A stretch of 64,000 nucleotides of DNA from Reticulitermes speratus (taxonomy: Eukaryota; Arthropoda; Insecta; Blattodea; Rhinotermitidae): NCBI GenBank assembly GCA_021186555.1, contig JAJKFL010000003.1, forward strand, positions 44,613,908 through 44,677,907, given 5' to 3'. Below, one piece after another: positions 1 through 11,500 of this stretch (positions within the stretch are counted from its first letter, which is position 1; the number at the start of each line of letters is the position of its first letter). Position numbers and translations under genes: made by a program. Under the pieces are notes generated by a model. That model had not been told where the DNA came from, did not search any database, and saw nothing but the letters and a program-made list of their open reading frames with translations.

Positions 1-2564
1 TATCTGCTTTTACAAAAAAAAAAAAAAGTGACGCGATGCAAGTTTCTTAATTACAAAGTGGAGATAGCCTTGCAATGACACATGCAAAACAGTTGTTTTC
101 ATCCAAGTTGCCAAAACCTTGTTGACTAGTGTAATTCTTTTGAAGTGCAATGATACGCTGTTCTCATGAGTGGTTAAAACTGAATCGTATAAATTCATTT
201 CATTTTTATGGGTGTTTGCATTTGCTGCATGCCACTGCAAGCTTTTAGTACATTTAAACTAGTTATACATTGCCCTGTCTTTATGACCAGGACAGGATAA
301 TGGCTGAGAGAACAGCTTAAAACATCATACAACCACAACATGAAGCAGTAGTAATTTTTTCCCCCCATCTGCAAGCATATACATATTTAGGCCATATGCA
401 AATGATGTGATGAGTACCATGGTGTGCCCTCATGTAAGGTGACCATTCGTCCCGGATTTTGGGGGAGAGTCCCCGAAATAAAACTTATCTGACTAATTTT
501 GTCTGCGTTTTTCATTACATTTCTGATTTTATTCCATCTTTGTGATAATATTCGTCAGAGTGGAGACTTTCTTGGATCTTGTTAGCGACTTTCTCGAAGA
601 AGAGATGGCAACAGTGCTGTGTATGGAGCAGTAAACAGTGAAGATGTATGTAAAATATGAAAAACTTGACTGTAATGTGTGCATCAATGTAACTGTTACT
701 TCGGTGTTGTCCCCATTCGCAAAACGCGAGAAATTGGTCACTTTACCATCATGCCATGACAACAAGCCACAAGAACAGGAAAGAAGAGCCTGAAAGATGT
801 TGCCAGGAAGTTTTGGAGAAAGACAAGTGATCCCTTCATAGATCATAACACGGATGGAAACACCAACACTGTGAATCATGGCTTCAGAACAGTAATTTCA
901 CACTTGCAGATTGTTCTTGCCATCTATCATATTAGCCACCGAAGACAATCAAAATCTCTCATACAGAACTGAACTTTTCTCTTCAAATTGGTGAAGTGTG
1001 AAGCTTCTGCAGAGACATCTACATAGCAAGGATGCTGGCCACAATGTGGAAGGGCAGGGTATAGAGAACAGAGGAAAGTGTTTCCTTGCTTCTGTTGACT
1101 CTTGATGATTCTCATTATAACCTGATAGCCTGTCTACCTCTGACCGTCTCACAGTAAACTACTTAATCAGCTACATAGGGCAGAAGCCAACAGTAATATT
1201 ACTGAGGGATTTTCCAGATATGTTGAGAGAACACTAGCAGAGTTCTCAAAATATTGAAGATGTTGCTGACACAATAGTTTGGACCCAGCAGAAAATATCC
1301 TAGAGAATATTTAGAACCTAATTAGTCTTGTGGAACGTTAACCTGCACTGCGACTATTAGTTTCTTAGAATTTTTAATCTTGTAGTTCAGATAATGATAT
1401 ACACACTACATACATGTAAATATTTCCATCCTATGTGTGAGTAGGATATTGGCAAAGCAATGGGAAATTATTCAAATAAAGGCAATGTTTTAAACTCCAC
1501 TTAAAATAAGGAAGAATTATAGACATAAAGCCACTAAAAAATGTCCACTGATTTATGGTACTGCAGCTTGCAGTATATTTTTTATAAGCATAGGTAACAC
1601 ATCAGCCAATCAGTGGCATATGTTCTATTCATGTACTGGACATGCTCTGAACTTGATGACACAGACAATTCAAAATCAGTCACAATTAGGGTATTTACAT
1701 TCGCAACTCAGTGGTGTACTACGATATCACATAGTAGGAAAGAGGCCAAGTCTGACAACAGGCAATAAGTAGAAGTAATAAACTACAAAAAATGTAAAAC
1801 TCACATGGTGGGAAATAACATGGCTGAAAATGGATGAAGACTGTATGTGTATATCTACAAAACCCATAATGTCAGAAAGTTTATTTTATACTTATTAAGA
1901 CAGGTATGCTACTTCCAATAAACTGAATAAATAAATAGCTTTACTACACATAGCTTTGAAATTTTTTATGTTGTCACAATTTTTTCAAGTGGCACGTGTT
2001 TCTATTTCCATACACATATTTCAGGTATATACCTGAATCAAAAAAACACAACATAATCATAAATGTTCAGATTTGCAGATACCAGTATTACAAAATACAG
2101 TGTACAAAGGACATTTAAATTAACTGGTCTAAAGGTCAAGACACACTGAATTTAAATGGTATAGTCCAATTTTAAATAAATATGGGACATTAATTATGCC
2201 TCTTTTCTAATGATGACTGAATGTGATTCTTTTTCCTTTGGAAGAACACATTACACATGCTGGGAAATGTATTCAGAAATCCAGTGCATCACATCCACAG
2301 TTCTGGACAGTTACTTTATCTTTAGCAGTTACTGCTGCTAATATATGTGCCATGCCATTAAATGAGAATACATGGGAGTAACCCTCTACCACATCTAATG
2401 TAGTAAACAGAAAAAAAGAAATGTGTCCTGCCATGCTTTATATAGAGGGCTCTGGTCTGAGGAAAGTCATGAAACAGCAAATTTCAATGAGTGACAAAAG
2501 ATTAAAGAATGCAATGACAACATAATATAATAAACAACTTCCTGAAGTAGAAAGAAATGTCACA
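1..2564. other. 3' flank of the G-alpha gene; no gene recognised
   Basis: This AT-rich stretch lies beyond the stop codon of the G-alpha gene, on its 3' side. Short open frames on both strands (for example minus 529-879) match no family I recognise and have no codon or splice support. A poly-A run sits at about 15-27. A TTTATT at about 1880, AATAAA on the minus strand, could be a poly(A) signal for the G-alpha transcript, but nothing confirms it. The only element I can suggest is a possible hAT terminus near 440-490, listed separately. Confidence 0.5.
437..492. repeat. Possible hAT-type transposon terminus
   Basis: The motif AAGGTGACCATTCGTCCCGG followed by a GGGGGAGAGTCCCCG-like stretch resembles the CAGGGTGACCA-type ends of hAT elements and their MITEs. 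No matching inverted end or 8-bp target duplication was found nearby, so this is at most a relic. Confidence 0.3.
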
Positions 2565-5500
2565 TTACTGAAGACCAACGTCCGAGAGAATACTTATGAG
2601 GATCATAGTGTGGACATCTTCAAATACAGTTCTGATGTTTCCTGTATCTGTAGCGACTGTAAAGTGGAAATAGCACTGTCTGTTTTCTGTATCCGCAAGC
2701 GTCACAGTAAGTCCTGGTAGTATGCTAGATTTGCGATCTTCTGCACTTCTCCGCTTCGTTTTTGTTACATCCTAGACATCAAACAGGTCTCAAATTGAAA
2801 CATAATTATTTAAAGCACAATATTTGATGTACTTACATATATAATATCAGATACATGAAAAACTACTCTGCAGATTACTATATTCTGGGATGTGACACCA
2901 CATCATCTGATAGACTATATATAGCCTTAATACTCATTGCTGTGAAAACTTCAAATTTCATATCTGCTGATGAACCACAGCAGATTTGGGCTGTATGAAC
3001 AGAGCTTTATTCCCATGATGGGCACCTGGACCTTCCCTTCCCCATAACCAAAATGGCCCTGAAATCACCCAGCCTCTTGCCTAATGAGTATTATAGACAC
3101 TTTTCATTGAGGCTAAAGAAGTCGCAGTGTTGGTTATCTTTCAATTCCACCCACTGCTCAGACAAGAATGTGTAAAATGTTACCTCCATGCCCCTCCACA
3201 CCTTCATCGTGTTGTGCTTAAGCACAGTGGCAACTTTACTTCCACCTTGTAATATGTTTTATTAATGAGAATAATTAATCATACTAGCTGTAATATTTAT
3301 CCTGGTGGCTGTGTCAGTCACATTCTTAAACTGACAACCAATTAATAAATCCCAATTAAATTATTGTATATAATAACACTAAATGAACTTTTGGTCTCTT
3401 CTGTTTTGGTCTAATTTACTTACAGCAAAAAGATCACGAATGAAACATCGTGTCCTTATATATTCATCAGAGCCATCTCCATCTAATGCAAACACAAAAA
3501 CATAAATTAAAAAAAAAACATGCACATGTAAAATCATATAAAAATTACACCACAATCAACAATTTGATATTCTGGGTGGAAATACTACTGACTCAGGCAT
3601 GTCCATAACTAAATCTTCATACCATTACCACACCTTTAATTTTCACACATGCAAAAACACAAAATGCACAAAATTTTTACTGTTCAGTTTTGTACCATAC
3701 CACTGCTCATATACCCAAACATCAAATCCTATTATGAAACTGAAAAGGTATCTGCAACCAAGATAAAGTTTCCATTTTATCCACTAAACTGCATCAAAAG
3801 TAGTCGTGACTGCAGTGCAGTTACTATTGAAGGTAGTAATTAAAGTTAAAAAGACACCAATTGAACATTTCTGTGCAGTACAGTGTCACTGCCATTCATA
3901 ACCACTGTCAACAATAGAATTATATAAACATTAAGAGTGGTTAATTACAAGCTGGAGTACACTGTCTAGATTAGCGTTTAACTATACTCACCTTTACTGC
4001 TCATCTGGTATTTGTTATACTCTGGGAAGTAGGGAGCAATGTTTTTGCCACTCTCAACTTTCTCTTTGAGCATATCTTGCTTGTTTAGAAATACAATCAC
4101 ACCAGCATCTTGTAAGAACCTGACAAAACATAGAATATTCCCTTTTGGTCTAACTGTAAACAAAAGCAGTGTTTAAACCCACATCTCATGTCAGTTAAAT
4201 AGGCACTTCATGAATTAAACACAGATTCTTATTCTTATATCATCTAATGGATTGTTTCAACCTGGGCCCTTGTGAACTCTGTATTAACTCATTGGGTTCA
4301 ACAAAAGGTGAAAAGTTTTGTCACTGGATGGGCATCTCAAGAAGGATTATGTTCCACTGAGTTAGTGGGTTCAGCTGCAAGAGTCTATAGCATCAAATTA
4401 AATAGAGGCGCAAACATGAAGGATGAGAATGGAAATATATGGAAGGAGGCAGTAATGGACGAGAGTATGTGAAAGCACTATTCTGGATGTGAGATTTGGG
4501 GTTTCCATTTAGTAACTTTAAATGCATTCAGAACCATACAGTGCACTGAGATCTGGCAGCATGTGAAGAATTAAAGGTCTGTACAATTTTCCGAGGCTAC
4601 CATTCAAGGGTTAAAGATACAGATATGAAAAATATGGCTTCTGGATGATATCCATTGGAAATATTATCCTAACAGTTTGTATCTTCTATATGGATATACT
4701 ACAACAGTGCTCATGACTGTGACATATATGGCATCTTCCTAGACTTGTTCTCACCTGCTGTGCCATATATCCTCAAACAGATGCACAGCCTCACGTAACC
4801 TGTTGACACTAGTCTCTTCTCTCAGAGTTTGGTCAAAGTCACTTGAAGCTACTAGGAAGAGGATAGCATGGATACCTTCAAACAGCTGGAACAGAGACAC
4901 AACAGGCATTCCACAAATGCAGTCTTCAATGCAAGCCAGAATTATCCATTTGCCAATCCCAGGACTTCCTTCCCAAGCTCATCTTTAAGATATACAATTA
5001 ATGTACATCACTTGCATTTGTTGTCATTTGTTTGTTTGTATGGTTGGAAAAATGTGTGAATTCATTAACTTGTGGCTGATCTAATGGCAGTGTTGTAAAT
5101 ACTGTAAGAACTTGTACAAGAGGTCACTGTGACATACACACTACGCTGTTGTATGCAGTGTGACATTAGTAGGGGTGGCCCAATTTTTTAATTCGAATTA
5201 ATTTCTGTTGTTCATTTATTCATTCTGTGACCATTAACTGGCAGTTATCTGTAAATGTTATGCAACAATGTAAATAAAACTGTTTTAATAATTAGGGTTT
5301 ATTAAATGTGATGAAGTTTTGAACAAGCTGACCTGTTTTAACTGAAAGGGAGATACACAGTCCGACAATTATATAATGAGACTGATTTTATTTTGACCAA
5401 GATAGAAGTGCCATCTATGAAGCAATGCATGCCATCCAAGTGCCCAACCTTCATCTGTAATCTGGCAACACCGCAACGTCCCACGCTGAGCATGACAGGA

Positions 5501-8500
5501 AATACGGCGCCATGTTGTGTAGGTAGTGAGAGGACGCGGTCACAGTAGCAGCAAGGAGCAGAGAGCGAACATTAAATTCTGTGTTAAACTCGGGAAAACT
5601 GCAGCTGAGACTGTGAAATTGATGAGACAAGTGTATGGGGATAATTCTTTACCTCGTGCACAGATATTCAGGTGGTATGCACGATTCAAAAGTGGTGTGG
5701 AAACAATTGAAGATGAAGCCAGGCCTGGGCGTCCATTTTCTGTTCGTAACGAGGGACTCATTGTGAAAGTGAGAGAACGAATACAAGAAGAACGTTGTGT
5801 GACTGTGAGAATGATGGCTGATGAGTTTGGTGTTAACAGGGAGATGATTCGTCAAATCTTAGTGGAAGACCTGGGCAAGAGAAAGGTCGCTTCCCGGTTT
5901 GTGCCGCATTCATTGAATGATGATCAAAGACACGAGCGTGTTCAGTACGCAAAAGACATCATTAAAACTGCTCATAGAAATAAAACTTTCTTGAATTCGA
6001 TTGTAGCAGAGGATGAAACTTGGTGTTTTCGCTATGATCCCACAACTAAACGCCAAAGTGCTGAATGGAAGTCACCAGCATCACCAAAAGGCAAAAAAGT
6101 TCGTTTTCAAAAGTCAAAAGTGAAGACAATGCTTGTGTGTTTCTACGACAGCAAGGGAATTATTCACCACGAGTTTGTCCCTCAGGGACAAACTGTCACT
6201 GGAAGTTTTTATTTGAGTGTTCTGGAACGCCTATGGAAGAGGATTCGCCGTGTCCGGCCCGAGTACTCAGCACCAGGCAGTTGGTTTCTTCTTCACGACA
6301 ATGCACCGGTTCACCGGGCAGTTGCTGTACAAGAATTTTTAGCCCAAAAACAAGTGTGCGTGCTCAATCATCCGCCTTACTCCCCTGATTTATCCCCCTG
6401 TGATCATTTTCTGTTCCCCAAACTGAAGTTACCATTGAAAGGGCGCCTCTTTGAAGATGTTCAAGACATCCAAGGAGCTGTGACATCGAGTCTTCGGGCC
6501 ATACCACAAGAAGACGTGCAGAGGTCGTTCCAGTCTTTGCTAGATCGTGCCACTCGCTGTATCGATGCAGAAGGGATGTACTTTGAATAAAATACAGATA
6601 GTACTCAAGTCTTTTGTTCCAGTTTTATTCTATAACTTCAGTCTCATTATATAATTGTCGGACTGTGTAGGTTGGGTAAATTTTTTGTCACCTCTGGGGC
6701 AGCATTCAGGCTTGCACTACCCCTACGTTTAGATTCATCAACTCTCCCTAAGAAAACTAACTATTGCAGTGAAACATATTGCGTCTTCTACCGGTATATA
6801 TATGGGTCCTTGTTCTAAAAAATGAGCCTTAAGTCCTAGAACGATAATTTTATGCAGTGTCATTTTAAATACACAATTCTGTGATTCATAATTTCATACA
6901 ACCATAATTATATCAGTATATCTCATATGGATTACACCAAGAATGGGAATGGGCTATTGAAAATGTTGCATGGTTTAACAGTAGTCTTTAAGGGCACTGG
7001 AATTGATCTGTCAGGATTAGTAGTTAATGCAAGAGTGAACCATTACCGGCAGCCATTTACGCCGCTCACCCCTCTGACCACCAACATCAAACATCCAGAA
7101 TTCCATGGAGTCCCCACCATACTTCCTTGGTACTTTCATCTTGAATTCTATCTTCTGAATTCCAGTTGTCTTCTTACGGCTATGGAGAATGTCCTGGAAT
7201 ACAATAACAACAACACTTGCTACTGGTGTAAATTCATTGCGATAACTCACACTACTTGTAAATTCTTTCATGTCCTATACAAATCACACATGCCAAGTTA
7301 AAATGATTTATCAGTTATCATCAACAAGCCAAACACTTTGCATGGATGCAATGCTCTGTCATGAAAAATGAAGTCTTCTGAGATGTTACAATGTGTTAAG
7401 TGATAAATGGTTACTGATGTTTTGAAGGGAGCATAGTGCCTCCAAAACATTGGTAACCATTTATCAGTCAACACAGTGTAACACCCCACAAGATGTGAAT
7501 CTTCATCAACACCACTGTGAGAATGTCAAGCTGTTAATTTATTCACATACCTGATCAGAAGGTCTATAATCTGGATTCCTAACCTCCTTTATTCTGTCCA
7601 GAAAACTGAAAGATAAAATATAAAGATACACCTTTGTTATCATCAGTTTGAAAGAGAAAAAAGTAATGAACATAAGTAATAAGCTGGAATAGAGACTTCT
7701 GCAATTTTTTACATTTAACATGAGAAATGTTTGGAGGTGGTTTCATAGTACAACTCAAAATCTACCTACAGTCCACTCCACTCAAATTTCTACCTAGATC
7801 TAGACAACATGCAATTCTAAAAACACTAAAGACATAAAACTATGACATCAAAACATGATACAGATATGCATCTCTGTAACTGGATGTGGAAATTTATTTT
7901 TCTCACGAAAAAGTTTAAAGATCAATACTTGGCAATTTCAATGCAATAAAATACATAAATGTTTTGTTAACTACTTCTCTCTGTGGATGAATGGAAGAGA
8001 TAGATGAAATAGGAACACTTTTCCAATAAAGTATTGTTATTACTTTATTGTATTTTCTGACCTTTCTACACTTTATAACCTTCCTGTGGTCATATGTGTT
8101 TCACCTGTAAGCTACTGTCACTGAAGATGATGCTAGTATAAGTGTCAAATTGCATACAGCCACAGAAAGGTTATAAAATGTAGAGAGGTGGTTGAAAAAT
8201 CCAGTAAAATTATATGCTTCAAAGCCATATGCTGTGCACAGGAAAAAGTATTTTTGTTCTTAATAGCTTTCATCTGTCTTATAATTCAGGAACTGCTCAG
8301 CAAGACAGACAGTTGGAAATTTTGTAAGTATGGTAATTGTCCCTGTGTAAACCATAGTGATATATGGGCCAATAGAGGTATAACTCCACTTATTCTTTGC
8401 CTCAGCACTAGATGGAGGTGAGTGGTAAGCTTCACCCCCCAGATACTTTACTCTGCAGAAAGAACCACCAGTACCCATTGAACAGGAGGCTCGGTGGGCC

Positions 8501-11500
8501 CCAGAATCAGTCTGCATGCTTCAAAGAAGAAAGAAATTTCTTGCTGCTGCCAGGAATCACTTTGATTCCTTGGTAGTCCAAACTGTAGGGTAGTCACTAT
8601 ACAAATACACCAAGTATACTTTCTCATCTCATTATGCGTACCATTCTGAGTACAGTAACAGAAATGGAAGTTACTACTATTTCACAAATATAGAAAACAC
8701 AGACAAAAAAAGTTTTATTAGTACTGAAACTGGGGAGAGGGGGGTGTGGAAGACAGAAAATATGAAATAAAGGACCAGTTGCAACCAATACTCACTACTT
8801 TGCACTATCAATAAGTTGGAATTCATTAGATCTTCGGTAGCATTCCTTAATACCATTATCATTCCACAGAGTCTGCACATGGTCATAATATTCCTACAGT
8901 TCAGAAAATAAACACATATTAACACCATACAAAAATATAAATTATCTGCCATAAACAGTATCATCTACCACATAAGAATTCATTCCTTCTGACAATTCTT
9001 CACATATCCCTCTAATTTCATAAGATAATATTAAAGTGTAATTCCATATCTAAACTCATCAAATTCATGGACATTTTTTCCCCCATCATCATGTACTGAA
9101 AATAGTAAGTCCACAAAGTCAATGACTCTAGAAGTCATACGCCACTGTCAGCAGCTTACAGATCTGTACTGAAATTCCATAGTTTGGTGAGCAAGTTTTA
9201 TATCAGTAGAGTAAAGAAGATGATACGTCTAAATTTATTGAGTTCCGTTCCAATAACATATATGTGCACCCATGAAACATCAGGCCGGTGCAGAGTACAG
9301 TCCTCAGATATTTCAGAGCCATGTTCACATTCATTTTCACAATTTATAAATTTTTTACTCTAAATCAACAACACCTAATTTTCATTTATGCATTATTCTG
9401 CCTAAATTTTAATGTTCAGTCTCTCTTACTGTGTTATCCCACTGATATGTCACCCTCAAGGCATATTTCCCTACATCCCTGCAACTGAAAGGAGACTATG
9501 AAACACTACCTACACAGCAAAAACCTAACAAATTCAGAAAATGTATGTCAGTCTAGAATGCAAAACTAGTCAAACATTGGGGAATATGAGGAGGGAATAT
9601 CTAAAATACATAGTTATCTACTCTATAATGCATTACTCTTAACCCTGCTTTTGACAGGTAAAGGTAAAAAGTCTCCCCATAACATTCCATGCAGGCACAG
9701 AGAGGGAGTAGAGGTATAGCTCTAAGCATTCTTAACCTCAGCGCAAGACAGGAGTCAGTCCGCTTTCCACATATTAGTGAAATTACAACAACTGCCTTAA
9801 ATAGAATTCTTCTTTGAATCTCAACCTTCATAAACAGTACCTTCCATTTTTAAAGCCTCTAGCACACAGTAGATCTCCAAAGTCTCAGACAAAAATCACA
9901 ATCTCAAATACGAAAAGGATTGTCTCTGAAGCACACAGACCCACAAACAGACAAACAGAAGTAATTCAGAGAAACTCTTTCAGATTCAAGGAAAACTAAA
10001 ATATGCTACTCACTACAATCTACAGACAGTCTTTTAAAGCCCAACTGATTTTATAAATGCATGCGTGAAGTGGCTTAAAAGAACATAATGTACTTGCCTT
10101 CAGTCATCTGCTGATTCTAGGTAACAACACATCAAGTGAACATGAAAACAGGGTAACAACTGAAATAACAGTAGATATTCCTTATTAACTTTCAAACTAT
10201 ATGAAAGAACTGGCATTAGGAACAAAGTGTGCAGTTTTAAAACGAATATGATAATCACAGAAATTAATTAGCTATTAGGTTCACAGCATAAGGATATGAT
10301 CTATACATGTGCCGTACAGGTATAAATTAGCTAAAAAATTACTTAATTCATGGCATAGGATACTTGGTTGGTCAAAAAATGTCCTGCTTTTATGGGCCTT
10401 AACGGTGCAACACTATGTTCACACTACTAGGTCCTACTATGAGCCAGTTTAATTCAGTCCACATCTCACTTAAACCCACATCAATTTTAATAATACTTCC
10501 TCCGCTATATACGCGTCTCAAATGATTACTCACCTGTGATTTTCCAGTGAGAACTATATATGTATTCCTTGTTTGCCTCACATGTGCTTTCTAAGAAAGC
10601 AACCCTTTCAATCTGAAAATTCTGAACTTACTTGTGTGTATGATGAAGGTTCTTTCGGTCCCAGATTGCATACATATGAAGCACTAATATCACTTTCATC
10701 ATTGGCAAGAACAATTGGAGGATTCAGAGCAGACATATTTGTTACCAGGTCATATATTGACTCATGGATGTTTTGACGTATATCCACCACTTTCTCTTGT
10801 CGATCACTGTGAACAACCACATACAAAACATGAACACTGAAAACAACATAAATGCTCTCATTCATAAATGTTCATCTGTCATACTTTGTGTTTATCAAAA
10901 ACGAATCCGCTACGTTCAACTATATACAGAATCACACATTTCTTAAACCAACAAATGCACACTTTTTATTTATTATACAATATAATTTTTTACAGTAAAA
11001 TCAGTCCAACATGTTTGTTCCTTCATCATCAGGGACCCATATCATAAATCACAAATCAACAAACAATGGTACATATTAAAAGTTCAAAAGGTAATGGTCC
11101 CAGAATAAGGAACCGAAACATGTTGGACTGATTTTACTGTAAAAAATTATATTGTATAATAAATAAAAAGTGTGCATTTGTTGGTTTAAGAAATGTATGA
11201 TCAAATGAAAATGTACGGTATGAACAATATAAAGTATATACAGAATATTCTGCATAAGGTGTACCAAACTTCAGTGTGTTACTTTATGAGTCATTTTCAG
11301 TAAAAAAGCTATATTAACATAAGCCCAATTATCAACTGTTATGTCACTACAGGCATTTCAACGCACTTATATGGTCATAACCGAAAATGGCAAAATACAT
11401 GTTTCTTCATACTGTACACATAAAAATAAACCTGTGTGTCATGTAACACCATTAAAGAAAGATATCCATTAATTCTTCACTAACTGTACTCCATGTGTCC

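Larger units (their letters stand above)
5356..6667 (+). mobile_element. Full-length mariner transposon with perfect ITRs and TA target duplication
   Basis: A class II element lying in an intron of the G-alpha-f gene, in the opposite orientation to the host gene. Inverted ends of about 30 bp begin CACAGTCCGACAATTATATA on the left, and the same sequence is inverted at the right end (6638-6667). Both ends are flanked by TA (5354-5355 and 6668-6669), the mariner target duplication. One uninterrupted transposase frame lies between them. Intact ends plus intact coding sequence suggest a recent arrival and possible mobility (inference). Confidence 0.95.

Noticed and set aside
529..879. 116-aa minus frame near the window start
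   Set aside because: No family recognised, no splice support, and next to a possible transposon end.
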